The position numbers and the translations under genes were made by a program. The notes under the pieces are model-generated. The model was not told the DNA's origin and searched no databases. It saw only the letters and a list, made by a program, of their open reading frames with translations. From Sphingobium amiense (GTDB lineage Bacteria; Pseudomonadota; Alphaproteobacteria; Sphingomonadales; Sphingomonadaceae), in the NCBI RefSeq assembly GCF_003967075.1, contig NZ_AP018664.1, positions 1,302,001 through 1,366,000 on the forward strand: DNA of 64,000 nucleotides, in the 5' to 3' direction. This document shows, piece after piece, positions 1-8,776 of the stretch; the first letter of the stretch is position 1; each line of letters opens with the position of its first letter.

Positions 1-226
1 CAGGGAGCTCGGCGGTGAGGCGATAGGCCTTGTCCTCATCGACAAGTTCAACAGCCGGAACTGGCGCGATTGAAGATCGATTGCCGACACCGAACAGACT
101 GGCGGCGGGGCGGCCAAAATCTTCGAAGAGGCGGTCAATCTCCGTGCGAAGCCAATCAACCGGATGATCGAGAATTGGGCTGATCGGATTGGCCTTGGAC
201 GTGGTCGCTGGAACCTGATCATTCAT
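1..226 (-). CDS. Small heat-shock protein, Hsp20/alpha-crystallin family (partial)
   Basis: Only the N-terminal 75 codons lie in the window; the gene runs off the left edge. The start codon at 226-224 is preceded by a strong AGGAGG ribosome site about 5 bases upstream. The N-terminus contains DHPVDWLRTEIDRLFEDF followed by an Ala/Pro-rich linker, then VPAVELVDEDKAYRLTAELP, the opening beta strands of an alpha-crystallin domain. Hsp20 proteins are ATP-independent holdases that keep unfolding proteins soluble in the cytoplasm. It is transcribed away from the FixL/FixJ genes across a 540-bp spacer, so it may share a regulatory region with them. Family assignment is firm; the catalogue of residues after position 75 cannot be seen. 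Confidence 0.85.
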   Translation of the reverse strand, partial: MNDQVPATTSKANPISPILDHPVDWLRTEIDRLFEDFGRPAASLFGVGNRSSIAPVPAVELVDEDKAYRLTAELP

Positions 227-330
227 GGCGGACCTCCTGCGAAATGAATGCTCGAGGTCCGGATTGGGCGGGGGGGGATGGCCGATGAATCAGGCCAACA
301 GCGATCCGGCCCTCGAGCGAGGAGGAGGCT

Positions 331-429
331 ATGCGGTTGCCTGGGTGGGCTCTATCCGGAAAGTTACTGAGGGGCGTTTGGGGCGCTCACCATCTCACAA
401 TGGACCCGCGGGTCCATTGGTTCAGGTAG
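331..429 (+). CDS. Possible 32-residue small protein or leader peptide
   Basis: An ATG at 331 follows AGGAGG with a five-base spacer, an almost ideal ribosome site. The frame runs to a TAG at 427-429 and encodes a Trp-rich, basic 32-residue peptide beginning MRLPGWALSGKLL. No family is recognised. The 22-bp palindrome at 398-419 lies inside the frame, so translation here could affect any RNA hairpin it forms. The only support is the ribosome site; the frame may be fortuitous. Confidence 0.22.
   Translation: MRLPGWALSGKLLRGVWGAHHLTMDPRVHWFR
398..419. promoter_or_regulatory. Perfect 22-bp palindrome, candidate operator
   Basis: The half-site CAATGGACCCG is followed directly by its exact reverse complement, with no spacer. 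It lies between the divergent hsp20 and fixL-like genes, about 170 bp upstream of the hsp20 start. A perfect inverted repeat of this length is unlikely by chance and suggests a dimeric regulator site or a hairpin. The cognate regulator is unknown. Confidence 0.45.
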
Positions 430-766
430 CAGCGCGCAAGTCGCACGGATGATGACAATCCGAAGAGCCCGGCCTAAAGAACGCCGACGGTTTGAAGCTC
501 GTGGATGCGACGGTCTGGACATGTTTCCAGCGCTGAACTCCAAAGCAAGTAACATCATCGTTGAGATGGTTGCCAATTTTAATGGATCGCACGAGGCGCT
601 GTTGATAGGCTTGAGACAGAAAGGGGTATCAGCGCTTGCTGCTTCCTTCTGACGACGAAGAGGCAGAGTCATCATTAAAACCGCTCCGCGATCCGGGAAA
701 TTCCTCCATTCATGGCAAGCGGGTGCCATTGCGCCACTGGTTGACCGTTCGATCCATGCCCGGCTT

Positions 767-2590
767 TTGACCGCGTCCCTTGCGGGACTGGCTATCGCCG
801 TCATCGCGGTGGTCACACGATGGCAGCTTGGCCGGCAGATCGACGAGAGCGTTCATTATTTCGTCTCTCTCGGCGTGGCCGGTATGGTGCTCGTGGCGCT
901 CAGGCCGGATATCGTGGTGTTGGCGGGCGTCACGCTCGTTACCCTTACGACGCTCGCAATCGTTGACGGTTGGCCGACCGTGGCAGAACAGTGGGTTGCC
1001 CTGTTCCTGTTTCTCGCCGCCATGGCTCTGCTTTGGCGGAATCACCATCGTACTCTCTCACGCGCTCGCGATCTCGCGGACGGGACGAGGATGCTGGCCG
1101 CAGAACTGAACCTGCTCATCGATGGGGCGGAAGATTATGCGATCTATATGCTCGATGCTGAAGGACGGGTCACGATCTGGAACGGGGGCGCCGAGCGTCT
1201 GAAAGGCTGGACAGAGGCCGAGATGGCCGGCCAGCTTACAGATCGGTTTTATCCGGCCGATGTCGTCGCCAGCGGCAAGCCGACGTCCTTGCTTGCCGAA
1301 GCACAACACCGTGGCAAGATCGAGATCGACGAGTGGCAGATTCGTAAGGATGGCAGTGAGTTTCTGGCTCACATTTCCATCACCGCGTTGAAAAAACCCG
1401 ACGGATCGTTGGGCGGTTTCGCGACAATTGTCCACGACATCACCGACCAGCGAGCAACGCTGAGCTCTCTTCGCAACAGTGAAGCGCATCTTCGTTCGAT
1501 TTTGTCGACGGTCCCCGATGCAATGATCGTCATCGATGAAGGCGGCACGATGGTGTCGTTCAGCACGGCGGCCGAGCGTTTGTTCGGTTACACTCAGGAG
1601 GAAGTCCTGGGTTCCAATGTCAGCATGTTGATGCCCTCGCCTTATCGCGAACGCCATGACGGTTTTCTCGAGCGCTATCTGCGTACAGGAGAGAGGCGCA
1701 TCATCGGGATCGGACGCGTGGTTTTTGCACTGCGAAAGGATGGGACGACCTTCCCGATGGAGTTGTCGGTTGGAGAAGCGGCCGGCGAGAGCCAGCGGCT
1801 GTTCACCGGCTTCATTCGCGATCTGACGGATCGCCAAAGGACACAGGAGCGGCTAGAGCAGCTTCAATCCGAACTGATCCACGTCGCGCGCGTCAGCGCG
1901 ATGGGGACGATGGCGTCGACGCTCGCCCATGAGCTGAATCAGCCGATCACCGCCGTAGCCAACTATCTCGAAGCGGTCCGGGACCTGCTCGACCAGCCAG
2001 ATCCCGATGATCTGCCCGACATCCGGGAGGCGCTGACAGACGCCGCGGGGGAAGCGATGCGCGCGGGTCATATCGTGCGCCGTTTGCGTGATTTCGTTGC
2101 CAGGGGGGAGGTCGAGAAGACTGTCGAGAACTTGCCCAACCTCATTAACGAAGCGGCTGCCTTCGGCCTGATGGGCGCGGGCGAGAAATCGATCGAAACC
2201 CGCATGGACATCGATCACGAAGCTGCGACGGTCCTCGTCGATAAGGTCCAGATCCAGCAGGTCCTCGTGAACTTGATCCGCAATGCGGTCGAGGCCATGA
2301 ATGCGCGCGCCAGGCCTGTGCTCACCATCCGCACCGGTCCCGACCAGGCGGGTTTTGTGCGTGTCACGGTGTCCGATACCGGCACGGGAATGGCCCCCGA
2401 GGTCGCTGCCCAGCTCTTCAAGGCCTTTGTCAGCACCAAGTCGGACGGCATGGGGTTGGGTCTCTCGATTTGTCGAACGATTGTCGAAGCCAATGGCGGG
2501 CGCATCTGGATGGAGCCTGCGGAAGGGGGCGGCACGCAATTCCATTTCACACTGGTCAGGGCAGATAGGGAGCAATCTTATGGAGGATAA
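767..2590 (+). CDS. fixL: FixL-like PAS sensor histidine kinase
   Basis: This 607-residue membrane kinase probably phosphorylates the FixJ protein encoded next. Residues 1-90 hold several hydrophobic segments. A first PAS domain spans about 115-228 and a second about 245-355. The second carries RERHDGF (His297), Arg303, and IIGIGRVV with Ile312 and Arg317. Their spacing matches the heme-proximal His200, Arg206, Ile215 and distal Arg220 of Bradyrhizobium FixL, so heme and oxygen binding is plausible. The HisKA box is [12 protein letters not shown] (phospho-acceptor His388). N-box [17 protein letters not shown] and [10 protein letters not shown] complete the ATPase domain. The start is uncertain: TTG at 767 is used, but the frame is open upstream to 653 without ATG, GTG or a clear ribosome site, and the protein may be about 30 residues longer. 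It overlaps fixJ by 11 bp. Confidence 0.87.
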   Translation: MTASLAGLAIAVIAVVTRWQLGRQIDESVHYFVSLGVAGMVLVALRPDIVVLAGVTLVTLTTLAIVDGWPTVAEQWVALFLFLAAMALLWRNHHRTLSRARDLADGTRMLAAELNLLIDGAEDYAIYMLDAEGRVTIWNGGAERLKGWTEAEMAGQLTDRFYPADVVASGKPTSLLAEAQHRGKIEIDEWQIRKDGSEFLAHISITALKKPDGSLGGFATIVHDITDQRATLSSLRNSEAHLRSILSTVPDAMIVIDEGGTMVSFSTAAERLFGYTQEEVLGSNVSMLMPSPYRERHDGFLERYLRTGERRIIGIGRVVFALRKDGTTFPMELSVGEAAGESQRLFTGFIRDLTDRQRTQERLEQLQSELIHVARVSAMGTMASTLAHELNQPITAVANYLEAVRDLLDQPDPDDLPDIREALTDAAGEAMRAGHIVRRLRDFVARGEVEKTVENLPNLINEAAAFGLMGAGEKSIETRMDIDHEAATVLVDKVQIQQVLVNLIRNAVEAMNARARPVLTIRTGPDQAGFVRVTVSDTGTGMAPEVAAQLFKAFVSTKSDGMGLGLSICRTIVEANGGRIWMEPAEGGGTQFHFTLVRADREQSYGG

Positions 2591-3194
2591 GCGGATCGTC
2601 CACATCGTCGACGATGAAGATGCAATCCGTCGATCTGCCGGTTTCATGCTCAAGAAATCAGGTTTCTCGGTCGAAACCTGGTCCTCCGGTGTTGAATTTC
2701 TGAAAGACGTGAGGAACGCGGCCGAGGGCTGCATTCTCCTCGATGTGCGTATGCCTCAGATGGATGGGCTCGAAGTCCAAAAGGAATTGAACGAACGCGG
2801 TATCGCGATGCCCGTCATCATCCTGACCGGGCATGGCGATGTGTCGATCGCTGTAAGCGCGATGAAGGCCGGCGCAGTCGACGTCATCGAGAAACCGTTC
2901 GAGAAGGCGGTGTTGCTCGCGGCTATTGAAAGTGCCTTCGAACGGCTTGCCGACGTTGAAGGCAGGGCAACCCGCGCCGCCGACGCAACGATCCGCATCG
3001 CCGCTCTGTCCGGGCGCGAACAGGATGTGCTCAAGGGGCTTGCGCGAGGACTGCCAAACAAGACGATCGCTTATGATCTTGGGATTTCGCCGCGCACCGT
3101 AGAGGTGCATCGCGCCAACCTCATGACCAAGCTGGGCGTTCGCAGCCTGTCGGAGGCGCTCCGTATCGCGTTTTCCGCGGGGATCACGGGCTGA
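2580..3194 (+). CDS. fixJ: FixJ-family response regulator
   Basis: This 204-residue transcription factor is the likely partner of the preceding kinase, whose 3' end it overlaps. Residues 1-120 form a receiver domain with acidic pocket DDED (11-14), phospho-acceptor Asp55 in [11 protein letters not shown], Thr83 and Lys105 in EKPF. Residues about 139-204 form a LuxR-type helix-turn-helix with [19 protein letters not shown] and [17 protein letters not shown]. FixJ proteins activate microaerobic genes such as fixK and high-affinity oxidases when phosphorylated. The neighbouring globin, alcohol dehydrogenase and stress-protein genes are natural targets, but I found no clear FNR/FixK box (TTGAT-N4-ATCAA) in the spacers inspected. 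Confidence 0.9.
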   Translation: MEDKRIVHIVDDEDAIRRSAGFMLKKSGFSVETWSSGVEFLKDVRNAAEGCILLDVRMPQMDGLEVQKELNERGIAMPVIILTGHGDVSIAVSAMKAGAVDVIEKPFEKAVLLAAIESAFERLADVEGRATRAADATIRIAALSGREQDVLKGLARGLPNKTIAYDLGISPRTVEVHRANLMTKLGVRSLSEALRIAFSAGITG

Positions 3195-3256
3195 GGATCG
3201 GGACACTTACGTAGCGACCCGGGGATCGTTTCCTGACATCGTCCGAGGGACCAGCA

Positions 3257-3688
3257 ATGCCGCTGGGCCGATGGTGTGAGATGTCAGGCGAGAATATTGC
3301 GGCCCCGTTGCGGGAACGCCCGCGTCTTCTTCTGGTCGAGGATGACGCCGGTGTTCGCCGTTCACTGCAGCTTCTCTTTCGTGCGCAGGGTTTTGACGTC
3401 CGGGCCTATGCGGCTGGTGCGGCGCTTCTGGACGATCCGTTATCGGGGGATGCCTGCTGCTTCGTTGCTGATTTTCGATTGGAGCAGAGCGATGGCATCG
3501 AGGTGCTTTGCCGCCTGCGCGAACGTGGCTGGCCGGGTCCAGCCATACTCATCACCGCGTTCCCATCGGCCGAACTGACCGAGCGTGCCTTGGCGCAGGG
3601 GTTCGCCCAGGTTCTGGAAAAGCCCCTGCGGGAACATGCGCTGACTGGCGCGCTTGCCAGGCTGACGGGCGTGGGAAAGCGCATTTGA
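3257..3688 (+). CDS. Stand-alone receiver-domain protein, FixJ-like
   Basis: This 143-residue protein is a receiver domain with no output domain. It has acidic pocket EDD (28-30), phospho-acceptor Asp72 in VADFRLEQSDG, a Thr in LITAF and Lys122 in EKPL. It may act as a phosphate sink or phosphorelay shuttle for the FixL-like kinase just upstream; rhizobial single-receiver proteins such as FixT-like regulators interfere with FixL, though FixT itself is only loosely comparable. The start at 3257 follows GAGGGA; an in-frame ATG at 3281 is an alternative. The gene is followed after 47 bp by the truncated hemoglobin. Confidence 0.8.
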   Translation: MPLGRWCEMSGENIAAPLRERPRLLLVEDDAGVRRSLQLLFRAQGFDVRAYAAGAALLDDPLSGDACCFVADFRLEQSDGIEVLCRLRERGWPGPAILITAFPSAELTERALAQGFAQVLEKPLREHALTGALARLTGVGKRI

Positions 3689-3735
3689 AACGACGCTCGA
3701 CCAAAAGGGAGTGCGCAGCATAACAGGAGAAACGT

Positions 3736-4146
3736 GTGACAGCAGCGGAACAGAAACAGCAGGCGCCCTATGATCTGGTTGGAGGGGCCGTCGTCGTCCG
3801 GAATATCGTAGACCGCTTCTATGATCTGATGGATCAGGAGGACGCCTATCGGGAGTTGCGTGCGCTACACGCCCCGGAGTTGGGGCCGATGCGCGTTTCG
3901 CTTGCCGGTTTTCTCAACGCATGGCTGGGCGGACCGCGAGATTGGTTTGATGATCACCCTGGCGTTTGCATGATGTCGGCCCATGCGCGCCTGCCGATCA
4001 CTGGTGAGACAGCGGATCAGTGGTGTGACGCGATGCGCCGCGCCATCGCTGATTCGACGGTAGATCCTGCCCTGGGCGTCAAGATGGCCGAAGCCTTGTC
4101 GAACATGGCGCAGGGCATGGCGGCGCGTGCCGCGTCGGCAGCGTGA
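3736..4146 (+). CDS. Group II truncated hemoglobin-like globin
   Basis: This 136-residue protein starts at GTG, preceded by AGGAGA. It shows the features of group II truncated globins: RFYDLM with a candidate B10 Tyr29, the proximal F8 His83 in MSAHARLPI, and Trp96 in ADQWCDAM as candidate G8. Such globins bind oxygen and NO tightly and are usually linked to NO detoxification or oxygen handling in low-oxygen or nitrosative stress. Its position between the FixL/FixJ genes and an alcohol dehydrogenase supports a microaerobic role. The Ala-rich tail (MAARAASAA) is probably unstructured. The family call is firm; the exact ligand chemistry is inferred. Confidence 0.85.
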   Translation: MTAAEQKQQAPYDLVGGAVVVRNIVDRFYDLMDQEDAYRELRALHAPELGPMRVSLAGFLNAWLGGPRDWFDDHPGVCMMSAHARLPITGETADQWCDAMRRAIADSTVDPALGVKMAEALSNMAQGMAARAASAA

Positions 4147-4177
4147 CCCCGCGGCGCGAACAGGCGAAGAAATCACT

Positions 4178-5185
4178 ATGACCGAGATGTTCGCGATGCA
4201 GCTCGAAGCGGTCGGCACGCCGCTGCGGCTCGTTGCGCGACAGGTTCCAACGCCTGGTCGAGGCGAGCTTCTCATCGAGGTCGCTGCTTGCGGCGTCTGC
4301 CGAACCGATCTGCATATCGTCGATGGGGAGATCGAATCCCGCCTCCCCATCGTTCCCGGGCACGAAATTGTCGGCATCGTTGTTGCGGCGGGGGAAGGGG
4401 TCGCCGATGTCGCGATCGGTGATCGCGTCGGCGTTCCCTGGCTCGGACATAGCTGCGGCCATTGCGACTATTGCCGAACAGGTCATGAAAATCTGTGCGA
4501 TAGTCCCGCATTCACGGGATGCACCCGGGATGGCGGTTATGCGACCCATACGGTTGCGGACGCTCGCTTCTGCTTCAGGATACCCGACGCCTTTTCCAAT
4601 GAAGAAGCCGCGCCCTTGCTGTGCGCCGGGCTGATCGGCTGGCGGTCCCTGCGCGCTGCGGGGGAGGGAACGCGGATCGGTCTCTACGGATTTGGCGCCG
4701 CCGCGCATATCATCGCCCAGATTGCGCTGTGGCAGGGCCGGGCGGTTTATGCCTTTACCAGGGCGGGAGACGACGAGGGACAGGCTTTTGCGCGATCACT
4801 CGGCTGCGCCTGGGCCGGATCATCGGAGGATGACCCGCCCGTGGAACTCGATGCGGCGATCCTCTTTGCCCCCGTCGGTGATCTTGTTCCGCGCGCGCTG
4901 CGTGCAGTCCACAAGGGAGGCAGGGTGATCTGCGCAGGGATCCACATGAGCGACATTCCGTCGTTCCCCTATGCTGACCTCTGGGGTGAGCGAACCATTG
5001 CATCGGTGGCTAATCTGACCCGCGAAGACGGCACAAGCTTTTTCGAGATCGCGCAGAAAGCCAACGTCAAATCCGTGACGACGGTCTTTCCGCTGGCTCA
5101 AGCCAATGTCGCGCTTGAGCGGTTGCGCAGTGGCGCCGTTGTTGGAGCGGCCGTCCTGGTGCCATCGAACTACGCGAAGGCTTGA
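4178..5185 (+). CDS. Zinc-dependent alcohol dehydrogenase (AdhA/AdhP-like)
   Basis: A 335-residue medium-chain dehydrogenase. Catalytic zinc ligands are Cys41 in CGVCRTDLHI and the His62-Glu63 pair in PGHEIVG; the structural zinc site is Cys93, Cys96, Cys99 and Cys107 in SCGHCDYCRTGHENLC. A Rossmann nucleotide-binding motif GLYGFGAAAH follows. It should interconvert primary alcohols and aldehydes with NAD(P)H, useful for redox balance during low respiration. The ATG at 4178 gives the normal family N-terminus; the open frame reaches further upstream into the globin gene but without support. The gene begins 31 bp after the globin stop and ends just before a long inverted repeat. Confidence 0.88.
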   Translation: MTEMFAMQLEAVGTPLRLVARQVPTPGRGELLIEVAACGVCRTDLHIVDGEIESRLPIVPGHEIVGIVVAAGEGVADVAIGDRVGVPWLGHSCGHCDYCRTGHENLCDSPAFTGCTRDGGYATHTVADARFCFRIPDAFSNEEAAPLLCAGLIGWRSLRAAGEGTRIGLYGFGAAAHIIAQIALWQGRAVYAFTRAGDDEGQAFARSLGCAWAGSSEDDPPVELDAAILFAPVGDLVPRALRAVHKGGRVICAGIHMSDIPSFPYADLWGERTIASVANLTREDGTSFFEIAQKANVKSVTTVFPLAQANVALERLRSGAVVGAAVLVPSNYAKA

Positions 5186-5189
5186 GTAT

Positions 5190-5234
5190 GCACTCGCCGC
5201 GAAGCGCCCTCTTCACGGCCCCAGGGGCGAGTGC
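5190..5234. terminator. Inverted repeat after the alcohol dehydrogenase, terminator-like
   Basis: GCACTCGCC at 5190-5198 is repeated as its exact reverse complement at 5226-5234, starting four bases after the dehydrogenase stop codon. The 27-base loop contains a second short pairing (GGCCCC with GGGG). There is no T-run, so this may be a factor-assisted terminator or an RNA-stabilising stem between the dehydrogenase and the universal stress protein. Confidence 0.4.
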
Positions 5235-5300
5235 GCGTCACGCGGTGCCTCTGTAAAGTTACGGAGTGCGGTCATCAATGGCCGGGGCCATGATGCGATC

Positions 5301-6134
5301 ATGAGCAGCATTTCACAGATCAAACATGTGCTCGTCGTCGTGGACGGTGCAGAGCATTCCCTGACCGCCGTTGATCAGGCGCTTGCCTATGCCGGTATGC
5401 ATGAAGCGGCGCTTACGATCGTCGTCGTGACCGAAAATCTCGCATTCGCCGCGGCGGCTGATGCGATGGCTTTCGCGCAGGCCATCACGGTATCCGAGGA
5501 CCAGCGCGACGAACATCTGGCGGCCGTTCGCGAACGAACCAGGAATACCGCGATCGAAGTAGAGGTTCACTCGGTGTTCGAGGCCAGCGGGCTGATACCC
5601 GGTCTCGTGAAGGCTGAAGGCCAGTACGCGGATATCGCGCTGATTCCGGGTGTCGGGCGCTGGCAAAGGGATGGCTTGAGGCGCCGTATCTCCGAGGCGC
5701 TTCTGTTTACGGGCGTGCCGACGGTCATTTTGCCGGCCTCCTGGAATCCTGGTCCCATCGATCACGCCGTATTGGGCTGGAACGCATCACTTGAATCGTT
5801 CCGCGCCGCGAGGGCGCTTCTCAATCTGGCCGAACCCGATGCCCGTATCGACGTTGCGATTGTCGATGATCCGGGTGTCGAATCCGGGGAGCACCGGGGC
5901 GGTGTCCAGATCGCCCGCCTTTTCGCGCGACATGGCCATAGCGGCGGCGTTTGTCCGATCAGCTCATCCGGTAAGGATACGTCGGCTGTCCTTCAGAATT
6001 ACGCAGTGGAGCAGAAAGCCGATGTGCTCGTGATCGGTGGCTATGGGCGTTCGCGCGCACTCGAGTTCGTGCTTGGCGGCGTGACGCGGGAACTGATCGA
6101 TCATCAGCGCCTGCCGATCGTTTTCGTACACTGA
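5301..6134 (+). CDS. Universal stress protein, tandem UspA domains
   Basis: This 277-residue protein has two UspA folds, the first from about residue 8 (IKHVLVVVDGAEHSLTAV) and the second from about residue 150 (DHAVLGWNASLESFRAARAL). The second domain ends with IGGYGRSRALEFVLGGVTR, the usual nucleotide-loop region, with a Gly in place of the Ser/Thr of the classic G-2X-G-9X-G(S/T) motif. Tandem USPs help cells survive hypoxia, starvation and oxidative stress, and some bind ATP. The ATG at 5301 is chosen because the family N-terminus begins there; upstream open sequence lies over the inverted repeat and is unlikely to be coding. It is one of three tandem USPs within 9 kb. Confidence 0.85.
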   Translation: MSSISQIKHVLVVVDGAEHSLTAVDQALAYAGMHEAALTIVVVTENLAFAAAADAMAFAQAITVSEDQRDEHLAAVRERTRNTAIEVEVHSVFEASGLIPGLVKAEGQYADIALIPGVGRWQRDGLRRRISEALLFTGVPTVILPASWNPGPIDHAVLGWNASLESFRAARALLNLAEPDARIDVAIVDDPGVESGEHRGGVQIARLFARHGHSGGVCPISSSGKDTSAVLQNYAVEQKADVLVIGGYGRSRALEFVLGGVTRELIDHQRLPIVFVH

Positions 6135-6170
6135 CTGGCGAATCCGTCTAACGGTTGAACGGAGGAGATC

Positions 6171-7208
6171 ATGAAAGCTCTCGTTTATCATGGCCCCGGC
6201 GAGAAGAGTCTCGAGGATCGCCCGAGGCCGGCCTTGCAGGCACCCGGCGATGCGATCGTGCGGATCACGAAGACCACCATTTGCGGCACCGACCTGCACA
6301 TCCTGAAGGGGGATGTGCCGACGTGCGAGCCGGGCAGGATCCTCGGACATGAGGGTGTCGGGATCGTGGAGGAGGTCGGAACCGCGGTTGGAGCCTTCAA
6401 GCCCGGAGATCATGTCCTGATCTCCTGCATCACCTCTTGTGCCCGGTGTGAATATTGCCGGCGCGGCATGTATTCGCATTGCGTCGAGGGCGGCTGGATA
6501 TTGGGCAACAGGATCGATGGCACGCAAGCCGAATTCGTGCGCATCCCCCATGCCGACAACAGCCTTCACGCGATCCCGCCGGGGGCCGATGAGGATGCCC
6601 TCGTCATGCTGAGCGACATTCTTCCGACGGGCTATGAGTGCGGCGTCCTGAACGGGAAGGTTGCACCGGGCAGCAGCGTCGCGATCGTCGGCGCTGGACC
6701 GATCGGCCTGGCGACCCTGCTGACTGCGCAATTTTATGCACCGGCCCGGATCATCATGATCGATCTCGACGACAATCGCCTCGCCGTCGCGCGCAAGTTC
6801 GGCGCGACGGACACGTTCAACAGCGGACGTGATCCGGTCGTGAGCCTGGTTCGAGAGCTCACCGACGGCAAGGGGGTCGATACGGCTATCGAAGCAGTCG
6901 GGATCCCTGCGACATTCGCGTTATGCGAAGAACTGGTCGCGCCCGGCGGGGTAATTGCCAATGTCGGTGTCCACGGCGCCAAGGTCGACCTCCATCTGGA
7001 GGAACTCTGGTCGCGCAACATCACCATCACCACCCGGCTCGTCGACACCGTCAGCACGCCGATGCTCCTGAAGACGGTCGAGGCCAAGCGCCTGCGGCCC
7101 GAACAGCTCGTCACCCATCGTTTCGTGTTGTCGGACATATTGGAGGCGTATGAGACGTTCGCGCGCGCAGCCGATACTCATGCCTTGAAGGTGGTGATCG
7201 ACACGTGA
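6171..7208 (+). CDS. Zinc-dependent alcohol dehydrogenase, second copy
   Basis: This 345-residue medium-chain dehydrogenase starts after GGAGGAG. Catalytic zinc ligands are Cys38 in TICGTDLHIL and His60-Glu61 in LGHEGVG; structural zinc Cys residues lie in CARCEYCRRGMYSHC (90-104). The Rossmann motif is VAIVGAGPIGLATL, followed by IDLDDNRLAVARKFGA. It is only distantly similar to the dehydrogenase at 4178, so the two probably differ in substrate; this type includes alcohol and formaldehyde/threonine dehydrogenase-like enzymes. Its stop overlaps the GTG start of the following phosphorylase by 4 bp (GTGA), indicating translational coupling. Confidence 0.88.
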   Translation: MKALVYHGPGEKSLEDRPRPALQAPGDAIVRITKTTICGTDLHILKGDVPTCEPGRILGHEGVGIVEEVGTAVGAFKPGDHVLISCITSCARCEYCRRGMYSHCVEGGWILGNRIDGTQAEFVRIPHADNSLHAIPPGADEDALVMLSDILPTGYECGVLNGKVAPGSSVAIVGAGPIGLATLLTAQFYAPARIIMIDLDDNRLAVARKFGATDTFNSGRDPVVSLVRELTDGKGVDTAIEAVGIPATFALCEELVAPGGVIANVGVHGAKVDLHLEELWSRNITITTRLVDTVSTPMLLKTVEAKRLRPEQLVTHRFVLSDILEAYETFARAADTHALKVVIDT

Positions 7209-8776
7209 TCGGGGTTTCCAGCGATATTCCGGGCGATGCGCAGCAATTCCATCCGAATATAGGGAGTTCCGAACCGGCGGAACCATCGTTCGCGCGCGCG
7301 CGCCGGCTGCGCCTTCACACGCATCATGAGCTGGTCGCGATCATGCGGACCGACAGCCCGGTGTGCCATGCCGAGGGCCTTGCCGCGCACACCCAGGTCT
7401 ATATCCGCAACGGCAGCCAGCCGATCGCGGCCACGCTCTATCAGGTGGAGGGCGACTTCCTGGCCGGCGACGAGATCGGTCTGTCCGAAGCGGCCTGGGT
7501 CGCGCTTGGCGTGGAGGAGGGAACCGTTGTCCAGGTCGGTCATGCGCCGCCCCTCGAATCGATCGCCTGCGTCCGCCAGCGCATCTACGGACACAGGCTG
7601 AACGGGGCCGCGCTGACCAGCATCGTCGGTGACGTGGTGGCGGGCCGCTATGCCGATGTGCACCTCGCCGCCTTCCTCACGGCTACCGCCACGCTTCCCT
7701 TCGACGAGGACGAGACCTACCATCTCACCAGGGCGATGGTCGAGGCCGGCGACCGTTTGCGCTGGCCGAGCGAGATCGTCGTCGACAAGCATTGCGTTGG
7801 CGGTCTGCCGGGCAACCGCACGAGCCCGATCGTCGTCGCCATCGCTGCCGCCTGCGGTCTGACCATGCCCAAGACGTCGTCGCGGGCGATCACGTCCCCG
7901 GCGGGAACGGCCGATACCATGGAGACGCTCACCCGGGTCGATCTCGACCTTGGCGCCATGCAGCGCGTGGTGGCGGTCGAGGGCGGCTGCCTCGCCTGGG
8001 GCGGCGCGGTCTGCCTCAGTCCCGCCGATGACATCTTCATCGGCGTGGAACGCGCGCTCGACATCGATACGGAGGGGCAGCTCATCGCCTCCGTTCTGTC
8101 GAAGAAGATAGCGGCGGGCGCGACCCATGTGGTGCTCGACATTCCGATCGGGCCGACCGCCAAGGTGCGCAGCGTCGCGGCGGCCGAACGGCTGGAAGCC
8201 ACGCTTGGCGCCGTCGCCGCCCGTTTTGGCCTTGTTATCCGCTGTGTCCAGACCGATGGCACCCAGCCCGTCGGCCGGGCGATCGGGCCCGCCCTGGAGG
8301 CGCGCGACGTGCTGGCGGTGCTGACAGGCGATGCCGATGCTCCGCCGGGCCTTCGGGACCGCGCCTGCACGCTCGCCGGCGTGGTGCTCGAACTCGGGAA
8401 GGTCGCGGAAGAAGGCCAGGGACGCGCGCGCGCCGAACGCACATTGGCCGACGGCAGCGCCTGGGACAGGTTCCAAAGGATATGCCAGGCCCAGGGCGGC
8501 ATGCGCACCCCGCCCACGGCCAGGCTCACCCATCCGATCCTGGCGGCGCATAGCGGCCGCGTCACCCATATCGACAATCGCCGGATAGCGCGCCTTGCGA
8601 AGCTGGCGGGCGCGCCCGACTCGCCGGCCGCGGGCATGCTTCTTCATGTTCGCCTGGGCGACGACGTTATCGCTGGCCAGCCTTTGCTGACCCTCCACGC
8701 CCAGTCGCAGGGTGAAATGGCTTATGCGCTGACCTACGCCGCCGCCAATGCCGACATGCTTGCGATCGTGCCATGA
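7205..8776 (+). CDS. AMP/thymidine phosphorylase-like enzyme (archaeal-type DeoA homologue)
   Basis: A 523-residue member of the nucleoside phosphorylase class II fold. An N-terminal beta-rich domain of about 90 residues precedes the helical domain (VRQRIYGHRLNGAALTSIVGDVVAG) and the phosphate-binding motif DKHCVGGLPGNRTSPIVVA, followed by SSRAITSPAGTADTMETL. The N-terminal extension and KHxVGGxPGNRT motif are those of the archaeal AMP phosphorylase/thymidine phosphorylase-like family rather than enterobacterial DeoA. These enzymes release the base from NMPs or nucleosides, giving ribose 1,5-bisphosphate or a ribose 1-phosphate. It is coupled at both ends by 4-bp overlaps with the dehydrogenase and with a PRPP synthetase homologue, suggesting a nucleotide-ribose salvage step. 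Starts at GTG. Confidence 0.82.
   Translation: MIGVSSDIPGDAQQFHPNIGSSEPAEPSFARARRLRLHTHHELVAIMRTDSPVCHAEGLAAHTQVYIRNGSQPIAATLYQVEGDFLAGDEIGLSEAAWVALGVEEGTVVQVGHAPPLESIACVRQRIYGHRLNGAALTSIVGDVVAGRYADVHLAAFLTATATLPFDEDETYHLTRAMVEAGDRLRWPSEIVVDKHCVGGLPGNRTSPIVVAIAAACGLTMPKTSSRAITSPAGTADTMETLTRVDLDLGAMQRVVAVEGGCLAWGGAVCLSPADDIFIGVERALDIDTEGQLIASVLSKKIAAGATHVVLDIPIGPTAKVRSVAAAERLEATLGAVAARFGLVIRCVQTDGTQPVGRAIGPALEARDVLAVLTGDADAPPGLRDRACTLAGVVLELGKVAEEGQGRARAERTLADGSAWDRFQRICQAQGGMRTPPTARLTHPILAAHSGRVTHIDNRRIARLAKLAGAPDSPAAGMLLHVRLGDDVIAGQPLLTLHAQSQGEMAYALTYAAANADMLAIVP

Larger units (their letters stand above)
227..766. other. Intergenic region between hsp20 and the FixL-like kinase
   Basis: This 540-bp spacer holds no convincing conserved gene. 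It contains a strong ribosome-binding sequence in front of a 32-codon frame (331-429) and a perfect 22-bp palindrome (398-419). An open frame at 449-652 has no recognisable domain. The frame of the downstream kinase is open from about 653, but without an ATG. Confidence 0.5.

Noticed and set aside
449..652. Open frame of 67 codons before the FixL-like gene
   Set aside because: No ribosome site of note, no domain and no coupling with neighbours.
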